Below are positions 8,094-16,585 of a stretch of 20,487 nucleotides of DNA, in pieces. The stretch comes from Amoebidium appalachense (lineage: Eukaryota; Ichthyosporea), in the NCBI GenBank assembly GCA_963693365.1, contig CAVNZM010000065.1, positions 1-20,487 of the forward strand, read 5' to 3'. The translations under genes were made by a program, and so were the position numbers. Position 1 is the first letter of the stretch; each line of letters begins with the position of its first letter. The notes under the pieces are model-generated. The model was not told the origin of the DNA. It saw nothing but the letters and a program-made list of their open reading frames with translations, and ran no database searches.

Positions 8094-10658
8094 GTGGTCT
8101 ATGCATGCACGCTCTGGTTTTCCGTGTTCCACCTTTTATCTCTCTGTACCTTTTTGCACATAGTCACTTTCTCTCTGCTGTTCTGGGTGTCACATCGCTA
8201 AAGACAATCGTTAGGTGTAGGCCGAGCTCTCTCATGGATGAACGCAGGGCTGTGCAAGCACTTAGTGCTTTGCACGACGCGGAGGCCCATGGTGAAGGGT
8301 GTTGTTTAATAAGTGGTTTCGCCTCCCCAATTCCTTTCACCGAGGCAATTGATTTGTTTTCTGCGACTGCAATCAAGAAACAGGCAACCAGGCAAACAGT
8401 TACAAGTGTGTCAGAGCAATGGTGTGAGATCACTAGGAAACCAGCTCGCGTGAACCTTTCAGAGTGCGATGCAGTGCCGGTTGATAGCGAGGGTCTGTCA
8501 GACATGAGCAGCGATGTTGTGGCACGCTTTTACGAGGAAAACCTTTTTGGAAAGGGAGGGGTGTATGCCGCTGACGTGGAGGTGGACGCTCGAAACATAA
8601 CCGACAACCGTTTTTTTGACGTCTCCTCCATTGCTGATTTCACTCCACTTGGATGGAAACACTATGGGGAGACGATGCCGGGTCTAAACGTGGCCATGTT
8701 GTATGCGCAGTTAACGGTTTTGGGCCTGACCTTTTTTGGGGCACACATTGAAGATGCTGCACTTGCATCCGCCAGCCTGCTCTTGTGGGGGCTGAAGATT
8801 TGGTTTATTCATCCTCCAGCACAGTACAAGCAACTTCTCGCGCTTGCAAAGAAGGGAATACCTGGATCGTGTGCCAATCCTTTACAACACAAGAACTATC
8901 TTCCTCGCTCCCCCCTCTTTCTGGCATCCATAGGGTTGGCCCCAGTTGTTGTTGTTCAACGTGCTGGTGATTTGGTTCAGACCACGCCAGGTGCTCTCCA
9001 TTATGGTTTTCAGTTGGGTCCCAACGTTGCGCTAGCGGTGAACACGGCCACGTTTCGATGGATTGACCAGCTTGCTTCATATCCTGCGTGTGACTGTCGC
9101 GCTCATTTTATTCCCAACGTGGATAAGATGGTGGCTGCCTTTCAATCTGTTGGTCGGCTTAGAACCCCAATTGCTTCCGGTTCATCCTCCCTCCCCCCCC
9201 CCCCCCCCCCCCCCCAAACACACACACACACACACACACAACTCATTGCCATGCAGTTTTTTTTGGCAGTTATGTTGACGGCACAACACGCCTTTGCACG
9301 TTTAGTTGCCTGTTTTATGGGTTAATGATATAATGTTGATATCTTTATTATATGTCTATTATGCAAAGAAGGTATGGTACTTTACATATGAACTTTTTTG
9401 GCCCCTGGTCTAACTCAAATATCATTTCCCCCCCCCCCCTGCAGTGGTTTCTGAAACGTGTGAGCCTGAGGATAGCGAGAGCGGCGAAGACGCAAATGAT
9501 TCGAGGGACGTTGCCGATGCCAGACCACCCAGGGGCGACGGCATGGCTATCATGCCCACTGACCCGCTCGAGGTTTCCTACCTGGTCCTCATCCTCAAAA
9601 CTCGGTACCCCAGGGCAACCCACCGGTCCCATCTCGCGATGTTGTCGCAGGTTAGCCGCCGGGAAATGCGCGCGGCCCTGACCGCTGAACATGGTATGCC
9701 CCCGTTTCCCATGACCGACAAGGACCGCGCTGAGGAGGCGGCAAGATCAAATCCCTCCCCGAAGAAGAACGGCGTCACCATGCTGACCCCCAAGGAGGGA
9801 TATGATCATATCGTAGGTGCACCCATCACACCACTTTAGAAGTGAAACATTTTTGCCCTCCTCCGTCTTTCCAAAACAAAAATCCAAAGCTCTGCTTTGC
9901 TGCTTTGCCGTGTTAGTTAACATCTCCTTGATTGATCAACGTGGCTGATCCGTCGTGTGGCTTCATGCATTCCCGTGTTCTGGATGTGTGTTTTGGTTTT
10001 GTCATCCGTCGAAATTTAAGAAGTCCACCCCAAATACTCCCCCTGCCCCTCAGTCTTCATTACATGCACATTCTTCTTGTGGTGCTTTGGTTTTGTGATT
10101 TTTCGTCGATGAAACATATGAAGCATCCCATCCTATCCAAAGGATGTCTTGCCGACATCTAGTTAACTTGAACATATTATTTATATGATATGTACATGTT
10201 CCACGTGAATGATATCTGTTAGACACTTGTTTCACTGTTCAATGTCAGAGATATATTCAGATGCAGACTTTGAACAAGTATTGCCCCTAACACGTGTTTT
10301 TTTCCTGACAGTCGGCCGTGGTCAAATCCACTTCCAAGACTGGCATTCTCTATCAGCGGTTGCTGCTGGAGTCCCCCTTCATCAACACGGCCAACGACGG
10401 GGATTTGGCCTTTGCTGTCCTCGAGGTCTACAAGATGCTCGACCGCAAGAACTACAACCGCATCTGCCAGGATGCCAAGGATGATTGGTGTCTGGCGCTG
10501 AACAACGCTCAGCGCAAGACTGACGAGAAGGCCCAGGTCACTGCCATCCGCACAGGCCTCACCACAGTCAAATCCATTCTGGTCAGCAGTATTCGCAGCT
10601 TTTTGAAGACCGGCTACATTGTGCCCGGCACCAATCAAGATGCAAGTGCTCCCCTCCC

Positions 10659-10689
<31 letters not shown>

Positions 10690-10823
10690 AAAAAATAATA
10701 AAAAATAAAAAGTAAAAGAACACAGACATTGGGCCCAACTAGCAATTCTTGCCTGAATTAATTGTTTAGAAAATATGCATGCACTAGAGTATTGTCACGG
10801 CTTCCCTACATATCCCCCCCCCC

Positions 10824-10854
<31 letters not shown>

Positions 10855-12183
10855 ACACACCAACCCCCTCCAAACAAGCGTCTGTGAAGGTGTGTCATTT
10901 AGACTCTTGTATATCATTGGGTTGCCCGCACATATACTTTGGTTTGATTTGGATTCTCCATGGCATCTACTCCCTCCTCTCCCCCTGTCGGAAATAACTC
11001 CTTGGACCCCCCCCCCCCCCCCCCCAAAAAAAAAAAAAAAAAAAAAAAACCAAACCAAGCCAAACCAAACTACACACCCACACCCAACCCCACCCTCCAT
11101 TCACATAGCAAATACCTGAGTTTCCCTGTTCCGATGCCTGCTAACTTTATCTTGTATTTATTTCCTACAGCTGTTTCATTGGGCGCCCGCCGGCGAGGTG
11201 CGTGTCGAGAAGTGGCCCTCACTTCTGAAGGAGGTCATGGTGGAGGGCAAGCCATGTGGCCAGAGGTTCAGCGCCGACCCGGAGAGCCTCAACCCCTACG
11301 GCGCTCAATCCTTCACCCGCTTGTTCAGCACCATATCCATGAAGGCGATCAAGGACGTCTGCGGGAAGATGACGGCGTTGGTATAACCTTCCCCCCCCCC
11401 CCCCCCCCCCCCCCTCTTCCCCCCCGCCCCGCCCCCGCGCCCAACCCCAAACTTTGCTATCTGTGCCCTTTGATAAGAAGACGTCAGAGATGAACATATC
11501 ATGATATGGCACCCAATTAGACCATTTTAATGTCTCTTTGTTGAAACGGTTATAGCAATAACGTCCTTGTAATGTTCCAATCCCATATAATGAGGTCATA
11601 GACCTCTTTGATTGGAATATTTCATGTTGTGGACCATTTTAATATGTTATTGTGGAAACGGATATAGGAATAGCGACTTTGTGATATACAAACGATATAA
11701 TATGGATATCCTCTTAATTATCGTGGTATAATATGGATATCCTCTTAAATATATGATATTTTAGAGAATATCCATATTATATCGTTTGTATATCACAAAG
11801 ACATTATTCCTATATCCGGTTATTAATAGAGGGAATTTCTGCATTTTGATTCAGCCTAATCTTACTTGTTGTTCGGCAGGAGATTGCAAAGCAGAAGCCG
11901 GAGTTTTTCTCCTTGGTCGTCAACATCATCGAGGAGTCGCTGAAGTGCACCAGCATGCATCAATCTGACAATGCCAAGTGGTCCAACTTTTCTTACCGTG
12001 CCAAGGAGCCAACATACGACGGTGGAGCAAGTCCCGACAATATCAAGCTGGTGTGTTGCAGCTTTTATCCCACTACTTCCCATCCCCCCCCCTCTCCCCA
12101 CCATAGCAACACGTCATCTCATCTATTATACCTATTTTTCAAAGATGATTGTTGTAGATAAGCAGGAGATCCCCGGTCCCCCC

Positions 12184-12214
<31 letters not shown>

Positions 12215-12418
12215 CCTTCCCCCTCTACACAAAGCAGACATGTGACGTGCTATTGGTGTAGACAAGAACCCCCCCCCCCCCCCCCCCCCTCAAACACACA
12301 CACAAAGGTTGCATCCCTCTGGTTTGCATTTTTTGCATCCATGGTCTTGTGATGGTACGTCATGCTGTGATCTCTGAATTCACTTTATGTTTATGTGTTG
12401 TGGTTAAATTGTCGTTGA

Positions 12419-12453
<35 letters not shown>

Positions 12454-12865
12454 ATAAACCCTATACCAAATATACCCACTAACAATAAAAATGCTTCCCA
12501 AATAGTACATCAAGGTCTACGAGCAGTTCCAGAAGCGGAGAGATGCCGCTGACGCCAAGGCCGCTGCCGCCCGCGCCGTCGACGAATCCGACGCCAGCGC
12601 CGCCCCCAAGACCATTCCCGCCGAGCATGACGGCGCCATGAGCGTGGATGACGTTGACGAGCAGTTGAACGCGAGCGATAACAGTGAAGGCGAGAGCAAG
12701 AAGGGAGGCCAAGACAGCAGCGAGCATGAGAACAGCGATCATGAGGGCAGCCGCGAGGGCGATGAGGGCGAGGGCGAGGGCGAGGGCGAGGACGAGAGAG
12801 AGGGCCGCAAGCGCAAGAACAGCTTGGAGGGCGACGAAGACCTCGACAAGAAGAGGGCAAAATAG
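7807..12865 (+). CDS. Multi-exon gene with KDM4-like JmjC exon and unrecognised acidic-tailed C terminus
   Basis: By-eye model: exon 1 7807-8083 or 7807-8093, JmjC exon 8164-9179, then 9445-9812, 10312-10641, 11171-11380, 11880-12050 and 12506-12865. Two readings keep frame throughout. In the first, the donor at 8094 and acceptor at 8163 include the JmjC exon (about 913 aa). In the second, the donor at 8084 splices straight to 9445 and skips it (571 aa). The first ~92 residues are basic and low-complexity (MSKRQKAAV...). The JmjC domain indicates a probable Fe(II)/2-oxoglutarate histone-lysine demethylase acting in the nucleus. The remaining ~480 residues match no family I recognise; they hold a conserved-looking helical core (F-A-V-L-E-V-Y-K-M) and an Asp/Glu-rich tail ending K-K-R-A-K. 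Introns carry poly(C), poly(A) and CA tracts. The JmjC ORF might instead be a separate gene from Met at 8234. Confidence 0.65.
8164..9179 (+). CDS. JmjC domain (KDM4/JARID-type), possible cassette exon
   Basis: Numbering from Met at 8234, the Fe(II) triad is H171-x-E173 (codons at 8744 and 8750) and H256 (codon at 8999). This spacing is close to that of KDM4 proteins. A Lys 15 residues after E173, in G-L-K-I-W-F-I-H-P-P, fits the 2-oxoglutarate-binding Lys of the K-S-W-Y-A-I-P-P block. A four-ligand zinc site, C213-x5-H219...C286-x-C288, also matches KDM4. The region after H256, N-T-A-T-F-R-W-I-D, parallels N-F-A-T-V-R-W-I-D. The acceptor at 8163 follows a good pyrimidine tract. The donor GTTCAT at 9180 is non-consensus but phase-correct; unspliced, the frame runs through poly(C)/CA to a stop ending at 9325. 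No JmjN, PHD or Tudor domain is recognisable. Substrate cannot be inferred. Confidence 0.85.
9190..9241. repeat. Poly(C) plus (CA)n tract
   Basis: C run at about 9190-9215 and CA repeat at 9219-9241, starting about 10 nt after the putative JmjC exon donor. A second C run (9428-9439) abuts the next acceptor CTGCAG at 9444. Confidence 0.95.
9445..9812 (+). CDS. Exon after JmjC: acidic linker and helical segment
   Basis: Starts in phase 1 (G + TG gives Val) after the acceptor CCCCTGCAG. It encodes an acidic linker (E-P-E-D-S-E-S-G-E-D) and then a helical segment P-L-E-V-S-Y-L-V-L-I-L-K, ending at donor GTAGGT in phase 0. Function unrecognised. Confidence 0.65.
10312..10641 (+). CDS. Internal exon with a probable GC-AG donor
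   Basis: Begins S-A-V-V-K-S-T-S-K-T-G after acceptor TTCCTGACAG and encodes 110 residues. The only consensus-like donor giving the phase 0 needed by the next exon is GCAAGT at 10642-10647, the classic GC-type donor. The GT five bases later would break frame. Poly(C) and poly(A) follow within 15 nt. Confidence 0.65.
10656..11049. repeat. C/A homopolymer clusters in one intron
   Basis: Poly(C) 10656-10679 then poly(A) to 10695; poly(C) 10815-10840 then (CA)n to 10860; poly(C) about 11007-11025 then poly(A) 11026-11049. The repeated C-then-A or C-then-CA order in the sense strand is notable. Confidence 0.95.
11171..11380 (+). CDS. Internal exon (LFHWAPAGEV...)
   Basis: Phase 0/0 exon following a strong acceptor (TTTATTTCCTACAG, with CTAAC branch-like sequence about 25 nt upstream). 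Encodes 70 residues including K-W-P-S-L-L-K-E-V and F-T-R-L-F-S-T-I-S. The donor GTATAA is followed almost directly by poly(C) at 11391-11414. Confidence 0.7.
11391..11414. repeat. Poly(C) tract next to a 5' splice site
   Basis: Begins 10 nt after the donor at 11381 and continues into a C-rich region to about 11440. Confidence 0.95.
11519..11820. repeat. Intronic fold-back with direct and inverted copies
   Basis: About 57-bp arms at 11659-11716 and 11761-11818 are near-perfect inverted repeats (GTGATATACAAACGATATAA and its complement) around a ~44-bp loop, which contains a second copy of TAATATGGATATCCTCTTA. A diverged direct copy of the left arm and the sequence before it (GACCATTTTAAT...) begins near 11519. 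A smaller dyad, TTCCAATC...GAGGTC-ATA-GACCTC...GATTGGAA, lies at about 11575-11616. The whole set sits in the intron 11381-11879. Confidence 0.85.
11880..12050 (+). CDS. Internal exon (EIAKQKPEFF...)
   Basis: Phase 0/0 exon after acceptor GTTCGGCAG. It encodes 57 residues including F-F-S-L-V-V-N-I-I-E-E and N-A-K-W-S-N-F-S-Y-R-A-K-E and ends at donor GTGTGT. Function unrecognised. Confidence 0.65.
12178..12451. repeat. Three poly(C) tracts with CA repeats in the last intron
   Basis: Poly(C) at 12178-12200 followed by (CA)n, at 12270-12289 followed by CA, and at 12421-12451. The last is about 55 nt upstream of the final acceptor CAAATAG at 12505. Confidence 0.95.
12506..12865 (+). CDS. Last exon: Ala-rich then highly acidic tail
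   Basis: Starts Y-I-K-V-Y-E-Q-F-Q-K-R-R in phase 0. It passes through an Ala-rich and then an Asp/Glu/Ser/Gly-rich region, including a tandem G-E-G-E-G-E run, and ends D-K-K-R-A-K before TAG. Highly acidic tails are common in chromatin-associated proteins, which fits but does not prove a link with the JmjC domain. The terminal K-K-R-A-K may be a nuclear localisation signal. Confidence 0.7.
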   Translation, partial: YIKVYEQFQKRRDAADAKAAAARAVDESDASAAPKTIPAEHDGAMSVDDVDEQLNASDNSEGESKKGGQDSSEHENSDHEGSREGDEGEGEGEGEDEREGRKRKNSLEGDEDLDKKRAK

Positions 12866-12866
12866 C

Positions 12867-13110
12867 TCCCCCCCCCCCCCCCCCCCCCCCACCACCACCA
12901 CCACCACCACCACCACCACCACCACCACACACACACACACACACACACACAAAAGAGTGACTTTTCTTTTTTTTTTCTTTTTTTCTTTTTTTTTGTGTGT
13001 GTGTGTGCGAAGAGAAAAAGTAACAGAGCTTTTTAGTATTTTTATTATTATTATTATTATTTTGTGTGTGTCTGTGTATTTATTTTGTGTGTTTTCGTAG
13101 TTCGAATAAA
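12867..13110 (+). terminator. Microsatellite-dense 3' UTR with AATAAA
   Basis: After the TAG come, in order, poly(C) (12867-12890), (ACC)n, (CA)n to about 12951, T-rich blocks, a short (TG)n, (ATT)n and T-rich sequence, then AATAAA at 13105-13110. The hexamer is the best polyadenylation-signal candidate for the gene ending at 12865. Confidence 0.45.
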
Positions 13111-13118
13111 TTGTGTGA

Positions 13119-13209
13119 AGACATGTCCCAAGACATGTCCCGAGGACATGTCTTTAAAAATATTTGTCTTAGTATTTGTCTTAGAAAATATTTGTCTTAG
13201 AAAATATTT
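13119..13209. repeat. GACATGTC palindromes and TATTTGTCTTAG tandem repeats
   Basis: Three 10-mers of pattern RRACATGTYY occur at 13119-13128, 13131-13140 and 13144-13153; the last two also form an inverted repeat (GACATGTCC-CGA-GGACATGTC). Directly after come three or more copies of TATTTGTCTTAG(AAAA) at about 13160-13209. Confidence 0.85.
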
Positions 13210-13221
13210 GAAGTGACAGAC

Positions 13222-13298
13222 ACGCCCCAGTGGGACATAACCCTACGTAAAAGATAATAGATGAGTTATAGTTGACACGTTCCAGTGGGACGTGTCTG
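13222..13298. repeat. CCAGTGGGAC direct repeats and a 23-bp dyad
   Basis: CAC-G-(CC/TT)-CCAGTGGGAC occurs at about 13222-13237 and 13277-13292. The second copy sits in a near-perfect dyad, GACACGT...ACGTGTC, at about 13274-13296. The block continues the short-palindrome cluster that starts at 13119. Confidence 0.7.
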
Positions 13299-13373
13299 CA
13301 GAAAATGGATCTGTAATCAGCGGCTCGACGACATATGACCACGTGACAGGCAGGTTCGAAAGGGGTGAGGGGC

Positions 13374-13394
13374 GGGGGGGGGGGGGGGGCCGGT

Positions 13395-13427
<33 letters not shown>
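13374..13427. repeat. Poly(G) tracts
   Basis: G run 13374-13389, the interruption CCGGT, then G run 13395-13427. Confidence 0.95.
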
Positions 13428-13428
<1 letters not shown>

Positions 13429-13429
<1 letters not shown>

Positions 13430-14535
13430 AAACGACATCAAACTGTGATCGGAAACGACGTCTGGATGATATCAAAATGGCTCAATCATATATATCAAGA
13501 CATGACATAATGATATGAAAAGGATAATATAACTATATTGCGAAAATCATTCTTAATAAATCTTAATTATACCTTAAATTTATCGTTTTGATATATGTTC
13601 TGTATGTCAAAAAGATGTGACAGAGTTATCTTAACGATATGCTACTAATATCATAAGGAATGGTTAGCTGATAAACTACTATATGTTTTAAAGATATGTA
13701 ACAGATACTAGAAAGATGTCGTGTATAGGACATACAGCCAGAACTTCTCATATCTTTAAAGGCTCCTAAAACTATCAAAACGATATTATTACGAAATTTC
13801 TTTTGACCCATCCTAGTTATCTTTATGTTATGAGGCTTATATCGTTATGACATTTAACGTATGATCTTTAGATAATGTTTTCGGCATCCTATACCTATCC
13901 GTTGTATATGAAAAGGACATCTGTAAGAGTATCTTATAGATGTATTACCATATACGAATCCTCCTATAATGACCTCGAAATGATATCATATAGATATATA
14001 TGTATCTTATGATCGATTATCATATATATCGTAAGGATATGTGATAGCTACCATAAGGATATGGTGAAGGGCTCCTAATCCGCTCTTAGAGATATCTTTA
14101 TTATGTCTAAAACGCTTCTGAACATCAGACTAAAAACATTTTATGATATCAAATAGACTATCATAATGGTATCATACGGATATAACGAGGTTGTTGAATA
14201 CATGGAACACAGGATAGAACAACGATGGGTTCAGGGTGCTCCGTATGAGCCCATTATGAGATCATTTAGATATCAAGCAAAAGATACCAAAATGATATCC
14301 AGAAATTCCATGATAGCAAAACGATGCTGTTATGTTATCTAAAAGACAAGAGGGGGATAAAGAGTGGCAAAAAGATGGGTTTATGGGTTTATGATATCTT
14401 TAATGGGGTTTTAATGGGTTTCGGATGCCGGATGAAGTTTGCTGATGACCGTAGTTTTTCCACGACCACTATGGTGCCCGGATCCACCATTTAGTAGCCT
14501 AAGGGGTGTCGATAAAGTGTCGGTGGAAGCTTCAA
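13429..14535. repeat. GATAT-rich AT DNA, no gene
   Basis: About 1.1 kb with no credible coding frame, built from recurring degenerate words such as AAAATGATATC, AAACGATAT, AAAGATATG and CATATATC on both strands. The same word style appears at 212-380, 3265-3430, 6716-6960 and 11490-11800. It could be an old, decayed satellite or a nested mobile-element graveyard; no clean period is visible by eye. Confidence 0.6.
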
Positions 14536-14537
14536 AA

Positions 14538-14540
<3 letters not shown>

Positions 14541-14594
<54 letters not shown>

Positions 14595-14686
14595 AAGCCT
14601 TGTGTGTGTGTGTGTGTGGAAGCCTTGTGTGTGTGTGTGTGTGTGTGTGTGGAAGCCTTGTGTGTGTGTGTGGGGGGGGGGGGGGG
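14541..14686. repeat. (TG)n array interrupted by GGAAGCCT, ending in poly(G)
   Basis: A long (GT)n run is broken three times by the decamer GTGGAAGCCT at about 14592, 14617 and 14650, then ends in poly(G) 14672-14686. The unique sequence just before it (GTGGAAGCTTC) resembles the interrupting decamer, suggesting duplication of the repeat border. On the minus strand it is poly(C) then (CA)n directly after an exon donor. Confidence 0.9.
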
Positions 14687-14693
14687 CTCCTAC

Positions 14694-15461
14694 CGCTTCT
14701 GTGCCTGGTACATCACGGGCGTTTGCGATTTTGGCCTGATCGAGACGGTCGCGTATCTCATCGATGTCCCTGAAGCCGAGAAGCGCACAGATGCTACCAG
14801 CGTCGAGGTAGGAGAGCTGCTCTTTGCTAGCTGCAAAAGGGAGCGTGCAGCTGATGAACGGTACAAGGCACAACGGGCTAAGTCTGTCGAGCGCCTCGCC
14901 CAACATCTGTGAAACAGGCAGGGGTGCAAGATGGCGCCTCCAATCACCAGCAGTGGCGAGGGCTTTGATTTCACCAGGTGGCTTTTTGGTCATTGAGATG
15001 TTAGCGCGCGAGCGCTTCCATTGTCTCGTATCGGAATCCTGGTTCTCGGCAGACCTGAGCCGGCCAAACCATGTTGTTGCTGGCGTGGTTGTGGTGGGTG
15101 GCAGCGTGGGGGCGTGAGAGGAGACCGCTTGCAGATGCAGACGTGCGGGAACAGGACGCGCCGGAGAGGGGGGGATTGTCTCGCCGCAGACCATGTCGAA
15201 GTCGAAGACGTGGTGCTGGCCGTGGCTCTTAGCCGTCGTCGGGGTGGGCGCATGGAGCATGGAGCCGTCACCTAGTTGGTTGTCAAAAGCAGCAAAATCG
15301 TCGGACGTCAGCGGAATGAAGTCGGTACTCTGTATGATGTCCAGGTCGGGTTGTGGGGTGGGTGGAAACGTGAAGGTGCTGAATACGGCCGGCTGGGAGA
15401 CAGGCGCAGCGCCAGGAGCGCCGATGTCCATCGCGGTGTGCAGTGTCTGTGACATGTACAT
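14694..15461 (-). CDS. First exon of an antirepressor-like gene; partner exon not found
   Basis: Encodes 256 residues from Met at 15461 (Met at 15455 is an alternative). The first ~150 are Pro/Thr/Ser-rich and probably disordered. Residues about 180-256 resemble exon 1 of the gene at 18680. Both contain a short hydrophobic helix region followed by a (G/A)xxxxLLG(F/Y)xxxxE(I/F) motif (here LLGF at 227-230) and a small V-P-x-G/A-x-x segment. Both end in phase 0 at a GTA-type donor (here GTAGGA at 14693). Without splicing, the frame runs into poly(C)/(CA)n read as P and H-T. No second exon is visible on the minus strand down to 12866, so the gene is truncated or has a very long intron. The LLG(Y/F) motif resembles viral and phage antirepressor DNA-binding domains (BRO/MSV199/AntA); this is inference. 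Confidence 0.5.
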
Positions 15462-15524
15462 TTTGTATGTGTCACCTGAGTGTCTGTGGTTGTAGAATGA
15501 TGGCAGAGGCCTACGAGATGTTGA

Positions 15525-15532
15525 CTTAAATA
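15525..15532 (-). promoter_or_regulatory. TATA-like box TATTTAAG
   Basis: Lies about 64 bp upstream of the ATG at 15461 on the minus strand and is preceded by a cluster of CCAAT cores (15555-15672), a conventional RNA polymerase II promoter arrangement. Confidence 0.5.
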
Positions 15533-15554
15533 GCTGGCTGCGCCACCTGGTGAG

Positions 15555-15924
15555 CCAATTGAGAACATGTTTTTTTATTGGTTATTGAATGACCAATCGA
15601 AACAACCGGTGATACAATTGGATGCTGCATTTGTTCCTGGAGTGCACGCGATTGGCAGTAACGCTTGATTGGCTTTTTGGTGATCTCAGTATTGGGAGTG
15701 AGTGCAAAAGGACTGAAGCCATTTCGGAGCCCTTGACTGCCTAAATGTTTACAAATATACCATGAACTCTTTGGCGCAGCAATCCATTTTCTCTCTCGCG
15801 ATTTTGCTTGAATTAAATCGTGTTTTACGCATCTACGCATCTATCCCCCCACCAAATAACGGCTTCCAAGAGAACATTTGGAAATCCAGGTTAGGCCAAT
15901 CAAATTCTACCGAAAACCGATTGG
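15555..15924. promoter_or_regulatory. Cluster of CCAAT/ATTGG cores
   Basis: CCAAT or its complement occurs at about 15555, 15578, 15593, 15617, 15651, 15668, 15896 and 15920, eight times in 370 bp. This is far denser than elsewhere in the window. A comparable though smaller cluster lies upstream of the related gene (18798-18966), supporting co-regulation. Confidence 0.5.
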
Positions 15925-16480
<556 letters not shown>

Positions 16481-16585
16481 CCCCTCGAAAGCTACACTAC
16501 TACGAAGCTACGAAAGCTACGCTACCCACAACTCTAGCGCTATACACTAACACCCCCAATCGACCAGCGCTACACAACTCTCATA

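Noticed and set aside
9180-9325. C-terminal extension of the JmjC protein through poly(C)/CA to the stop ending at 9325
   Set aside because: The extension would encode P-P-P and H-T-H-T; a phase-correct donor precedes it. It remains possible if the JmjC ORF is a separate unspliced gene.
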